A DNA stretch of 64,000 nt from Roseovarius pacificus (GTDB lineage: Bacteria > Pseudomonadota > Alphaproteobacteria > Rhodobacterales > Rhodobacteraceae): contig NZ_FRBR01000001.1 in the NCBI RefSeq assembly GCF_900142665.1, positions 186,001 through 250,000 of the forward strand, in the 5' to 3' direction. This document shows, piece after piece, positions 25,176 to 33,805 of the stretch. Both the position numbers and the translations under genes were made by a program. The notes below the pieces were generated by a model. The model saw nothing but the letters and a program-made list of their open reading frames with translations. It had not been told where the DNA came from and made no database searches. Numbering within the stretch: the stretch's first letter is position 1; the number at the start of each line of letters is the position of its first letter.

Positions 25176-25595
25176 CTACGCCTCCTTCGGCAGGGGAAAG
25201 ACCTGATCGTAGCTCCAGTTGAAGACAAAGGCGTAGACCAGGTAGAACACCGCAAAGGCGATATCCATCAACAACGCCTGCCAGAGCCCCATGCCCAGAT
25301 ACCAGGCGATGAAGGGCAAGGTGACCATCAGGAGGCCGGTCTCGAACAGCACGGCGTGCAGGACGCGCACCGGCAGGGTCTTGTGGACCGTGCCCATCCA
25401 CCGGATCATCAGCCGGTCGAAGCCCAGATTGTAGATATAGTTCCATAGCGTCGCCAGTGTCGCGGCGGCGATGGCGACGACACCGACATCGTGCAGGTGA
25501 ACGCCAAAGCCCGTCGCCGCAAGGGGCACGACCAACAGGATGCCGATGATTTCAAAGCTGAGTGCGTGACGGATACGATCGCCGGTGGTGCGCAT
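25176..25595 (-). CDS. PACE-family efflux transporter
   Basis: The 139-residue membrane protein consists of two tandem hydrophobic hairpins, the bacterial transmembrane pair domain of the proteobacterial antimicrobial compound efflux family (AceI type). Visible signatures are RRIRHALSFEIIG-like DRIRHALSFEIIGILLVVPL, TLWNYIYNLGFDR, RVLHAVLFETGLLMVTLPFIA and AFVFNWSYDQVFP, with the conserved Glu and Asn-Asp/Asn-Trp residues within helices. Members export chlorhexidine, acriflavine or polyamines with proton exchange; the substrate here is unknown. ATG 25595 begins the first helix; a longer start at 25718 is unlikely. Confidence 0.9.
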   Translation of the reverse strand: MRTTGDRIRHALSFEIIGILLVVPLAATGFGVHLHDVGVVAIAAATLATLWNYIYNLGFDRLMIRWMGTVHKTLPVRVLHAVLFETGLLMVTLPFIAWYLGMGLWQALLMDIAFAVFYLVYAFVFNWSYDQVFPLPKEA

Positions 25596-25746
25596 GGTCT
25601 TTCCCCATCTGCTGTCCGGGTCGTCCCGGCAATTGTCCCGGATGGGGGAGGTCGTCCTCGCACGGGTCATATAGGGGGTGGGCGCGGGGCTGTCCAGTGT
25701 CGGGTATCGGCCGGACATGGCCGCCCCTTCGCCTGCGGAGCCGGCG

Positions 25747-26910
25747 TTACCCTGTGGCCGCTTTCATCCGCGCCAGAACGGCCCGTGCCGCGCGCAACCC
25801 CGGCGCCTCGCCGCCCCGGCCCAGCCGGTCCATCGTCAGGTCCATCGCGGCAAGTTGCGGGCTGGGGTTGTCCATCACCCCGAGCATGGCCGGGGCGATC
25901 AGCTCGGGGCGGCAGGCCTTGCCGATGAATTCGGGGATGACGCGCGTTTCGGAGACGAGATTGACCAGCGTCAGCGTGTCCACCCTGAGCATCCGCGAAA
26001 TGATGAACCGGCTCAGGGGTTTGAGGTCATAGGCGATGACCATCGGCGTGCGCGCCGCCGCCAGTTCCAGCGAAACCGTGCCCGATGCCGCCAGCGCCCA
26101 GTCCGCCGCACCGAAAGCGGCGCGCTTTTCGGCCTTGTAGCTCTCGGCGTCCATCCCCTCCGGGCTGAGGATCAACGGCCTGACCGGCCAGTCGGCCACC
26201 ATCTCGCGCACCAGCGGGGCGACGGTTTCGGTGGTGGGAAGGACCAGCGACAGGTCCGGTCTTGCGGCCAGAACCCGGCGAACGACATCCGAGAACCGGT
26301 CGCCCAGCCATGACACCTCGCCCCGGCGCGAACCGGGCAGCACCATCCAGAGCGGCCCGTCGATCCCGTGCCGGGCCCTGAACCGCTCGATTTCCTCGGG
26401 GGTGGCCTGGGGTTCGCTCACCACCGGATGCCCGACGAAATCGCATTCCATCCCCGCCGCTTCCATATAGGGCGGCTCGAACGGCAGGAGCGCCAGGACA
26501 TGGTCGATCACGCCCGCCATCTTCCGCGCCCGGCCCGCGCGCCACGCCCAGACCGAGGGCGCCACGTAATGCACGGTTCTTACAGCGCTTTTCGCCCTGA
26601 CGAGCCGTGCCACGCGCAGGCAGAAATCGGGACTGTCGATGGTGATCAGAACATCCGGCTGCGCCGCCAGAACGGCCTCGGCGGTCTGGTGCAGGCGGCG
26701 TCTGAGATGCATGTATTTCGGCAGGATTTCGGCCAGCCCCATGACGCTCAACTCGTCCATGGGAAACAGGCTCTGCATCCCTTCGGCCTGCATCAGCGGC
26801 CCGCCGACCCCCTGAAATTCCATGTTGTCGAGGGATTTCAGCCCGGCCATCAGCGCCGCGCCCAGCCTGTCGCCCGAGGCCTCCCCGGCGATCAGGAACA
26901 CTTTCATCAC
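25747..26910 (-). CDS. lpxB: Lipid-A-disaccharide synthase
   Basis: LpxB joins UDP-2,3-diacylglucosamine and lipid X into the lipid A disaccharide at the inner membrane. The 387-residue glycosyltransferase (GT19) begins FLIAGEASGDRLGA and has GVGGPLMQAEGM, IDSPDFCLRVAR, HYVAPSVWAWRAGRARKM and LPGSRRGEV. It is the last gene of the envelope operon and overlaps the lpxI stop by four bases. Confidence 0.97.
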   Translation of the reverse strand: MMKVFLIAGEASGDRLGAALMAGLKSLDNMEFQGVGGPLMQAEGMQSLFPMDELSVMGLAEILPKYMHLRRRLHQTAEAVLAAQPDVLITIDSPDFCLRVARLVRAKSAVRTVHYVAPSVWAWRAGRARKMAGVIDHVLALLPFEPPYMEAAGMECDFVGHPVVSEPQATPEEIERFRARHGIDGPLWMVLPGSRRGEVSWLGDRFSDVVRRVLAARPDLSLVLPTTETVAPLVREMVADWPVRPLILSPEGMDAESYKAEKRAAFGAADWALAASGTVSLELAAARTPMVIAYDLKPLSRFIISRMLRVDTLTLVNLVSETRVIPEFIGKACRPELIAPAMLGVMDNPSPQLAAMDLTMDRLGRGGEAPGLRAARAVLARMKAATG

Positions 26911-27713
26911 AGCACCCGTGCGGCCAGGAAAAGTCCCTCGTCTTCGACGGCCCGCAGGGTCTTGTCCCGCTCGACGATCATCACGCGGCCCGCCTCGATC
27001 ACCAGACCGGCCAGACCGGCCCTGGCCACGGCGGCGATGGTCTGCGGCCCGATCACCGGCATGTCGATCCGCAGATCCTGCCCGCGCTTGGCCGCCTTGA
27101 CATATACGCCCTTGAAATCACGGCGCAATTTTTCGGGGGTCTGCGCCACGAACTGCAACAGGGCATCCGTGCCCTGAACGGTTTCGATCCCCAGACATTG
27201 CCCGCCGGCCACGACACATCCCTGCCCCACATCGAGCGGCGAGAGCGCCATCAGGATATCCCAGGCCCGTGACATATCCTGCAAATCCGCCTCGTTCGGT
27301 TCGGCCCCGACAGCCAGCCCCTCCTCCGCCGTGAGGCCCGGCACCAGCTCATGCGCGCCCATGACGGCAAAGCCCTGCTCCTCGAAAATCGCGATCACCT
27401 GACTGAGCAGCGCATCGTCGCCGCTCTGCATCGCGACCATCAGACGGGGCGCAAGCGACATCATCGTGGGATCGAAGGCCGCGGGGTCGAGCGGCGGGCG
27501 CGCCAGCGACCCGGCAAAGACAACACGATCGACGCCCTGATCCTTCAGGTCCGCGAACAGATCGCCCATCTTTTCGAAGCGATGGTCCTGAACGTCGCCC
27601 TGCAAATCATTGGGAACGCCCGCAAAGCCGATGCGGATGGCCTCCGGGTGGGCCTTGGCGATGCGCACGGGCAACCCCCCGCTACAGGCCAGGATGGCCA
27701 GTTTTCCCGCCAT
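26907..27713 (-). CDS. lpxI: UDP-2,3-diacylglucosamine pyrophosphatase LpxI
   Basis: LpxI hydrolyses UDP-2,3-diacylglucosamine to lipid X, the step done by LpxH in E. coli. The 268-residue protein has the family layout (DUF1009): an N-terminal Rossmann-like domain beginning LAILACSGGLPVRIA and a C-terminal catalytic domain (ADLQDMSRAWDILMALSPLDVGQ, CVVAGGQCLGIETVQGTDALL). Its position between lpxA and lpxB is the usual alphaproteobacterial order and supplies the missing hydrolase of the pathway. Confidence 0.94.
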   Translation of the reverse strand: MAGKLAILACSGGLPVRIAKAHPEAIRIGFAGVPNDLQGDVQDHRFEKMGDLFADLKDQGVDRVVFAGSLARPPLDPAAFDPTMMSLAPRLMVAMQSGDDALLSQVIAIFEEQGFAVMGAHELVPGLTAEEGLAVGAEPNEADLQDMSRAWDILMALSPLDVGQGCVVAGGQCLGIETVQGTDALLQFVAQTPEKLRRDFKGVYVKAAKRGQDLRIDMPVIGPQTIAAVARAGLAGLVIEAGRVMIVERDKTLRAVEDEGLFLAARVL

Positions 27714-27716
27714 GGC

Positions 27717-28520
27717 TCAGACCGCCCCCGGTGTCAGGAAGGAGCGGTCGCTCGCGCCTGTCACGAAATCCACGATCTGGCGGACATAGTCGCTTTCGGT
27801 TTCCGCACCGAGGCGGCGCGCGCGTTCCTGAAACGCGCCTTCGCCCTGCGCCAGCATCTGAAAGGCCGCGCGCAGCGCGGTGATGTCGGCCCGCGGCACC
27901 CCCCGCCGTTTCAGCCCGACAAGGTTCAGCCCGTGCAGTTCACCGCGCGGGGCCTGTACCAGACCGTGGGGAATGACATCGTTGGTCACCATCGTGACCG
28001 CGCCGATGATCGCGCCCTGCCCAATCCGCACCCATTGATGCACCCCGGACAGGCCGCCGACGATCACGTCGTCCTCGATCAGGCAATGACCGGCCAGAGC
28101 GGCGTTGTTGACGATGATCACACGGTCGCCGACGCGCACGTCATGAGCCACGTGACAGCCCGCCATGAACAGCCCGTCATCGCCCACGCGGGTTTCGCCC
28201 CCGCCCCCGGCGGTGCCGGTGTTCATGGTCACATGTTCGCGGATGCGGTTGCGCGCGCCGATCACGAGGCGGGTTTTCTCGCCCTTGAATTTCAGATCCT
28301 GCGGCACCTCGCCTATACAGGCGAAGGGAAAGATCACCGTCTCGTCGCCGATCTCGGTGTCGCCCGTGACCACGACATGCGATTTCAGCATCACACCGTC
28401 GCCAAGCCGCACTTCGGGGCCGACATGGCAGAACGGGCCGATATGGCAGCCCTGCCCCAGTTGCGCGCCGGGTTCAACGATGGCGCCCGGATGAATGAAC
28501 GTCTCTGACGACTGCGACAT
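27717..28520 (-). CDS. lpxA: UDP-N-acetylglucosamine acyltransferase
   Basis: LpxA transfers a 3-hydroxyacyl chain to UDP-GlcNAc, the first step of lipid A synthesis. The 267-residue protein is a left-handed beta helix of hexapeptide repeats (IHPGAIVEPGAQLGQGCHIG, VRLGDGVMLKSHVVV) followed by the C-terminal helices (GLNLVGLKRRGVPRADITAL). The His of CHVAHDVRVGD corresponds to the catalytic His. Only five bases separate it from fabZ and three from lpxI. Confidence 0.97.
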   Translation of the reverse strand: MSQSSETFIHPGAIVEPGAQLGQGCHIGPFCHVGPEVRLGDGVMLKSHVVVTGDTEIGDETVIFPFACIGEVPQDLKFKGEKTRLVIGARNRIREHVTMNTGTAGGGGETRVGDDGLFMAGCHVAHDVRVGDRVIIVNNAALAGHCLIEDDVIVGGLSGVHQWVRIGQGAIIGAVTMVTNDVIPHGLVQAPRGELHGLNLVGLKRRGVPRADITALRAAFQMLAQGEGAFQERARRLGAETESDYVRQIVDFVTGASDRSFLTPGAV

Positions 28521-28525
28521 GCGGA

Positions 28526-28990
28526 TTACTCCCTGGGCAGGTCCATCATCGCGGTGAACTCGGCCTCGGCGGCCATTTCACCCTCGACCTCGGCCACACC
28601 GGCGAATTTCCAGACCTTGCCGCCGGGCTTGCCCCGCAGCGTTTCCAGTTTCATTTCAAGAACGTCGCCCGGCACCACCATGCGGCGGAATTTGCATTTG
28701 TCGATCGACATGAAATAAACCAGCATGTTGCGGTCTTCCATGCCGAGCGCCGAGCCCACCATCACCGCCGCGGTCTGCGCCATCGCCTCGACGATGGTCA
28801 CGCCCGGCATGATCGGCTTGCCCGGAAAATGGCCCTGGAAATGCGGCTCGTTCATGGTGACATTCTTGATGCCCCGCGCCCGCTGAAAGCCGTCGATATC
28901 CACCACCCTGTCCACCAGAAGGAACGGATAGCGATGGGGGATGATCCGCTGGATCAGGTGAATATCCGCGGATTTGAACGGCTCGGTCAT
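28526..28990 (-). CDS. fabZ: 3-hydroxyacyl-[ACP] dehydratase FabZ
   Basis: FabZ dehydrates 3-hydroxyacyl-ACP in fatty acid elongation and competes with LpxA for the same pool. The 154-residue hotdog-fold protein has the catalytic His54 in [15 protein letters not shown] and Glu68 in [15 protein letters not shown] 28990 is chosen, as in homologues; the in-frame extension to 29032 has no family similarity. Confidence 0.97.
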   Translation of the reverse strand: MTEPFKSADIHLIQRIIPHRYPFLLVDRVVDIDGFQRARGIKNVTMNEPHFQGHFPGKPIMPGVTIVEAMAQTAAVMVGSALGMEDRNMLVYFMSIDKCKFRRMVVPGDVLEMKLETLRGKPGGKVWKFAGVAEVEGEMAAEAEFTAMMDLPRE

Positions 28991-29059
28991 GCTGTTGTCC
29001 TTCACTGTGCTCGCCTGAGCTTTCCCTAGCAACTCGCCCCCGGATGGGCAAGCGCGGCG

Positions 29060-29740
29060 CTAATCGCCCGCAGGGGCTTGTTCTGCGGGGGTATCCTGCG
29101 CTGGCGGGTCTTCCTCCGGGTCTTCCTCCGGGGCCTGCTCGGGCGTATCCGGCGCTGGCGTGGCGTCCTCCGGCGGCGCGTCGCCGGGCATTGCATCTCC
29201 GATCCGCTCGTCGATGCGGGCGATCGCCAGGTCGGTGATATCTATGGCGCCCGCGCGCAGCAGAACATTCCGGCTGTCCATGACCACCGCGGCGCCGGCC
29301 TCGCGCATGATCTGGACCAGAACCGGTTCGATCAGGCGCATGAACTGCACCGTCGCCTGGGAACTGTTCCGTTCGAGATCGCGGGCGCGGCGTTCGCTTT
29401 CTCTCCGGATGTCCTGGACTTTGGAATCGAAGGTATCGGCCAGCTTGCGAAACTCTTCGGGGCTGGTTTCGGCGCGAAGATCGGTCAGCGCCTTTTCTTC
29501 GGCTTCGAGCTGGGCCTCGAGTTCGCGATTGCGGGCGATCAGGGCCTCGCGCTCGGCGTGCAGCGCCGATGTCATCCTGAGACCGAGCTGCGTTTCGGCG
29601 AACAAGCGGTCGGGGTCGATCAGCAGAATATCGCTTTCGATCACGCCCATGTCCTGCGCGACGGCGCCGGGCACGGCAGCGCAGAGCAGACTCAGCGCCA
29701 CCAGCACCCGCCGGACGACCGCAAGACCAAAGCAGGTCAT
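29060..29740 (-). CDS. OmpH/Skp-family periplasmic chaperone
   Basis: The 226-residue protein has a signal peptide (VLVALSLLCAAVPGAVAQ), a short strand region (VIESDILLIDPDRLFAE) and long coiled-coil helices (REALIARNRELEAQLEAEEKAL) typical of Skp, which escorts unfolded outer-membrane proteins to BamA. The C-terminal ~50 residues form a Pro/Glu/Asp/Ala tail (TPEQAPEEDPEEDPPAQ) that is longer than usual. It lies directly after bamA, 8 bp apart, as in most proteobacteria. Confidence 0.92.
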   Translation of the reverse strand: MTCFGLAVVRRVLVALSLLCAAVPGAVAQDMGVIESDILLIDPDRLFAETQLGLRMTSALHAEREALIARNRELEAQLEAEEKALTDLRAETSPEEFRKLADTFDSKVQDIRRESERRARDLERNSSQATVQFMRLIEPVLVQIMREAGAAVVMDSRNVLLRAGAIDITDLAIARIDERIGDAMPGDAPPEDATPAPDTPEQAPEEDPEEDPPAQDTPAEQAPAGD

Positions 29741-29748
29741 CCCCGACC

Positions 29749-32076
29749 TCAGAAGTCGGTGCGCACGGTCAGGTCGAAGGACTGGTCGATATCACCCGGC
29801 TCTTTCTTGAGTGCCTTGGACCAGTTGAAGCGCAACGGACCGAAAGGCGATTCCCAGAACAACGACAGCCCGACCACATGACGCGGTTTGAAGCTTTTGG
29901 ATTGCACGGGGAGGATCGCATTGGTGGTGTCGACCCCCCAGATGCCCCCGACATCATAGAACGCGCCGCCCGAGATACCGTATTCGTCCGGCAGACCGAG
30001 CGGGAACTCGGCTTCGAACTTGGCCACCGCGTAATAATCGCCCCCCAGATGTTCCAGGCCCTCGACCGGGCCCATGCCGTTGGGCTCGAAGCCGCGCATG
30101 ACCTGGCTGGCATAACGTTCGACCGCGCGGCTGTTCTGACCGTTGAAGAACTCGAGCGCGCCGCCTTCGACAGTTGCCCGCAAGGTGACCTCTTCGTTAA
30201 GGATCATGGTCTGGGCGACGATCCGGGCCGTGGTTTCCAGATATTCGCGATCCCCACCGAGGCCCGAATACCGCTGACCGAAGGACAACAGCACACCCGA
30301 ATTCGGATCGAGCCCGCTGCGGCGCGTGTCGTAGGTGTAATTATACCCGATCCCGCTGGTCCATTGCTCGCCCATATTCGTTTCGGTCCTCAGGATACCC
30401 GAGCGCCCGTAATAGTTGCTGATATCCTGATAGCCCGCCTGATAGTACAGGCTCAGACGGCCATTTTCGCTGATCGGGAAGGTCAGGCTGGGCCGGAAGA
30501 TACCATCGACCGTATCGAATTCGCTGAAATCGCTGTCCGTTTCGGTCAGGGCAAAATCGAGACCGAATTCGACATCGCGCCCGAGGAAGGCCGGTTCGGC
30601 AAAGCTGAGATTGTAGTTCAGGTTGTTTTCCGATGCGGCGATGGCTGCGGAGAGCCTCTGGCCGCGCCCGAGGAAGTTGCGTTCGCTGAACCCGACGGAA
30701 ACCCCCATGCCCGAGTTGGTCGAATAGCTTGCGCCGAAGGTCAGCGAGCCGGTGGTTTTCTCTTCGACATTGACATCGACCACGACCTGATCGGGGCGCG
30801 AGCCCTCGCGTGCGTTCACATCGGTGTCGGAAAAATAGTTCAGCGCCCGGATACGTTCGGCAGCCTCGCGAATCTGGCGCGGATTGAACGGATCGCCTTC
30901 GGCCATGTCGAACTGACGGCGAATGACCCTGTCGAGCGTCGTGGTGTTGCCTTCGATGTCGATGCGTTCGACGAAGATGCGCTCGCCCCGCACCAGCGCG
31001 AATTCGACATCCAGTGTCAGATCGCGGTCATTGCGGGTGATCCGGGGCTCCACCCGCAGGAAATCCACCCCCTTCTTGATGGCGAGGCGTTCCATGCGGG
31101 CGATCGAATCCTCGACCAGGGTGGGCGAATAGGTCTTGCCCTGCCTGATCTTGAGAACGGCGTGATAGTCCTCGGCATCCGCCTCGGGGATTTCGCTGAC
31201 GGTGGTGATTTCACCGAAATTGAACTGCTGGCCTTCCTGAATGTTGAAGGTCACGAAATAGCCGTCGCGCTCGCGCGCCAGTTCGGCATTGGTGCCGGTC
31301 ACGCGGAAATCGACATAGCCGCGCGAATTGTAGAAATCGGTCAGCACCTGCCTGTCGAACTGAATGCGGTCTTCGACGAAGGTGTCGCTTTCGACCAGAG
31401 CGCGCAACAGGCCGGCCTGTTTGCTCTGGATCACGCGGCGCAGGCGGCGGTCGGAATAGGCGCGGTTTCCGACGAAACCGATGCGCTGAACCTCGATTTT
31501 CCGGCCTTCGAAAATCTCGAACACCAGATCGACGCGGTTGTCGCTGCGGCGAATGACCTTGGGGGTCACGCGGGCCGACACGCGCCCGTTCTGCGCATAG
31601 GCTTCGGTGATCGTGGCGGCGTCGCGTTCGGCCGTGGTGGGGCTGAACACCTGACGCGACTGGCTTTCGATGAAGCCTGCCAGATCCTCGTTCTTGAGCC
31701 TGCGGTTGCCCTCGAAGGCGATGCGGTTGATCGTCGGGAATTCGGTGACCTGAATCACGAGGCGGCTGCCCTGCGGCACGATTTCGACGGTTTCGAACAG
31801 GCCGGTGGCCAGAATGCGCTGATAGGCTTCGTTCAGATCCCCCGCCGAAACGGTTTCGCCGCGGGCGATCCCGGCATAGGTCAGGATCGTGCTGGATTCG
31901 ATACGCTGATTGCCCTCGATCGTGACGGAACTGAACCGGTAATTCTGAGCGTCGGACGGGCCCGGAACGGCGAAGGCCGCAGCCGTCAAAGCTGCGAATC
32001 CGATGCTTCGCAGTGCGGGCGCCAAATGCTGTCGCTGTGTCAGGTAGCGGCTGCGCCGGTGCTGCTTATATGCCAT
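29749..32076 (-). CDS. bamA: Outer-membrane protein assembly factor BamA
   Basis: BamA inserts beta-barrel proteins into the outer membrane. The 775-residue precursor has a signal sequence ending around GPSDAQ, five POTRA domains (residues ~45-430, e.g. YRFSSVTIEGNQR, VQRIGFVGNRAYSDRRLRR) and a C-terminal 16-strand barrel (LTFGASYSTNSGMGVSV to the last residue). The barrel carries a VGLSLFWESPFGPLRFNWS segment and ends with Phe (DLTVRTDF), the outer-membrane signature. ATG 32076 begins a basic n-region. Confidence 0.97.
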   Translation of the reverse strand: MAYKQHRRSRYLTQRQHLAPALRSIGFAALTAAAFAVPGPSDAQNYRFSSVTIEGNQRIESSTILTYAGIARGETVSAGDLNEAYQRILATGLFETVEIVPQGSRLVIQVTEFPTINRIAFEGNRRLKNEDLAGFIESQSRQVFSPTTAERDAATITEAYAQNGRVSARVTPKVIRRSDNRVDLVFEIFEGRKIEVQRIGFVGNRAYSDRRLRRVIQSKQAGLLRALVESDTFVEDRIQFDRQVLTDFYNSRGYVDFRVTGTNAELARERDGYFVTFNIQEGQQFNFGEITTVSEIPEADAEDYHAVLKIRQGKTYSPTLVEDSIARMERLAIKKGVDFLRVEPRITRNDRDLTLDVEFALVRGERIFVERIDIEGNTTTLDRVIRRQFDMAEGDPFNPRQIREAAERIRALNYFSDTDVNAREGSRPDQVVVDVNVEEKTTGSLTFGASYSTNSGMGVSVGFSERNFLGRGQRLSAAIAASENNLNYNLSFAEPAFLGRDVEFGLDFALTETDSDFSEFDTVDGIFRPSLTFPISENGRLSLYYQAGYQDISNYYGRSGILRTETNMGEQWTSGIGYNYTYDTRRSGLDPNSGVLLSFGQRYSGLGGDREYLETTARIVAQTMILNEEVTLRATVEGGALEFFNGQNSRAVERYASQVMRGFEPNGMGPVEGLEHLGGDYYAVAKFEAEFPLGLPDEYGISGGAFYDVGGIWGVDTTNAILPVQSKSFKPRHVVGLSLFWESPFGPLRFNWSKALKKEPGDIDQSFDLTVRTDF

Positions 32077-32211
32077 GTGTTTCAATCCAGTCCAACATCC
32101 CTCTTGTCCGATGTCAGTAGCTGGAATGAGGCATGTTGTCAAAACGCGAAACGCAAGATTTTTGAACTCGGCGCGGCCATGCCACACTGGCCGCCCTCAT
32201 GCCGGAAACGT

Positions 32212-32349
32212 TCAGAACGAGCCGAGAAAAGACCCCACGAATCCACCGGCCAGCAGGCCGAGCGCAATGGTTCCGATATACATGATGCGATCCCAGTTGA
32301 GATCGAAAAGCAGGCTCATGCCCCGGTATCCGCTGACGATGTGTTGCAT
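32212..32349 (-). CDS. Small membrane protein ORF between rseP and bamA
   Basis: A 45-residue frame starts at ATG 32349 after AGGACCG and ends with a hydrophobic Gly-rich helix (MYIGTIALGLLAGGFVGSFL). It fills most of the 378-bp gap between rseP and bamA on the same strand. I do not recognise it. The good ribosome-binding site and clear single transmembrane helix favour a real small protein, but no family supports it. Confidence 0.45.
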   Translation of the reverse strand: MQHIVSGYRGMSLLFDLNWDRIMYIGTIALGLLAGGFVGSFLGSF

Positions 32350-32454
32350 CGGTCCTGTCCAATCGCTTCGAGTGAGCGCGACACTGACGATCCAATGTGG
32401 CGGCAAGCCGGACCAAAAATTGGCAAAAATGCGGCAGTGCTGCCCCCGGCTTCA

Positions 32455-33801
32455 TCAGGGGCAGAAGATATCGTTGAACAGCGCGAACAGCATCAGCCCC
32501 AGAACCAGCGTCAGGCCGATGGCCATCATCAGCCGCAGCGCGGCGTCGCTGGGCGGTTTGCCCGCAACCGCCTCGTAGGCGTAGAAGGCCAGATGCCCGC
32601 CATCCAGCACCGGGATGGGAAACAGGTTCAGGAAGCCCACGGCGGCGGACAGGACGGCGATGAACCAGATGAAGCTTTCCGCGCCCTGGCTGGCCATCGC
32701 GCCCGAGACCTCGGCGATGCCGATGGGGCCGGACATGTTGCAGCTGCTGATCGCGCCCGTCACCATGTGATAGAGCCCCGAAACCGAGCCCTCGATGATG
32801 CGCCAGACCTGTATCGCGCCCCCGGCCAAGGCCTGCACCGGGCCAAGCGCCTCGGTGGCCGGCTCGAACGCCAGACCGCCGGCGATTCCGATGCGCCATG
32901 TGGTGTGGAAACCGCCCTCGGCGCGCGGCTCGTCCACCCGCCGGGGGGCGAGCACGAAATCCAGCGTTGCGCCATCGCGCCAGACTTTCAGTTCCAGGGG
33001 GCGCCCGTCCGAGGCCTCGACCACTTCCTTGAGCTCGGAAAACGCCGCGATGGGCGTGCCATCGATCGAGGTGATCACATCGCCCGGCTGCATGCTGATG
33101 TCATAGGCGGCGGATTGCGGGGCCAGTTGCACCACCAGCGGCGGCATCGGATAGGGCCCCTGCACCTGTATCTGTTGCCCGTCGCGCTCGACCTGATAGG
33201 TCAGCACCGGACGAATCGGCAATTCGTCGATCAGGTCGCTGAAGGTCTTGTCCTCGTCCGCACCGGGCACGTCGCGCCCTTCGATCTGCAACAGGCGGTC
33301 CCCGGCCTGCAAGGTCAGTTCGTCGCCAGGCAGCGGGCGCAACTCGCCCACGGTCAGCGGATCGGCCACCTTGCCCTGCGTCATCATCACGGCGGCGAAA
33401 ATCAGGATCGACAGGACGAAATTGAACACCGGCCCCGCCGCAACGGTGGCCGTGCGCGCCCAGAGCGGCGCCCCGTGCATGGTCTGACGGCGAATCTCGG
33501 GGGGCATTTCGGCCACGGCCTCGTCGTTCTTGGCGCTGGCGGCGTTGGCGTCGCCCAGAAACTTGACGAATCCGCCAAAGGGCAGCGCAGCGATCTGCCA
33601 GCGGGTGCCGTGCCTGTCCATCCGCGACCACAGGACCGGCCCGAATCCGAGCGAGAACACCTCGGCCTTGATCCCCGACCAGCGGCCGACGATGTAATGG
33701 CCGTATTCATGTACGGCCACGATCACCGAAAGGGCGACGACAAAGGCGACAATGGTCATGAAGAATCCGCCAAACTGCGGCAGAAGGGCTGCAATATCCA
33801 C
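32455..33801 (-). CDS. rseP: RIP site-2 metalloprotease RseP
   Basis: RseP cleaves anti-sigma factors and remnant signal peptides within the inner membrane. The 448-residue protein has the zinc motif HEYGH (residues 31-35) in the first membrane helix, two PDZ-like regions in the periplasmic part (SAAYDISMQPGDVITSIDG) and the third zinc ligand motif FPIPVLDGGHL near the end. The GTG at 33801 is chosen because it follows AGGATAATC, comes four bases after the dxr stop, and the first helix begins soon after. An ATG at 33759 (MTIVAF) would cut close to the helix. Confidence 0.94.
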   Translation of the reverse strand: MDIAALLPQFGGFFMTIVAFVVALSVIVAVHEYGHYIVGRWSGIKAEVFSLGFGPVLWSRMDRHGTRWQIAALPFGGFVKFLGDANAASAKNDEAVAEMPPEIRRQTMHGAPLWARTATVAAGPVFNFVLSILIFAAVMMTQGKVADPLTVGELRPLPGDELTLQAGDRLLQIEGRDVPGADEDKTFSDLIDELPIRPVLTYQVERDGQQIQVQGPYPMPPLVVQLAPQSAAYDISMQPGDVITSIDGTPIAAFSELKEVVEASDGRPLELKVWRDGATLDFVLAPRRVDEPRAEGGFHTTWRIGIAGGLAFEPATEALGPVQALAGGAIQVWRIIEGSVSGLYHMVTGAISSCNMSGPIGIAEVSGAMASQGAESFIWFIAVLSAAVGFLNLFPIPVLDGGHLAFYAYEAVAGKPPSDAALRLMMAIGLTLVLGLMLFALFNDIFCP

Positions 33802-33805
33802 TCGA

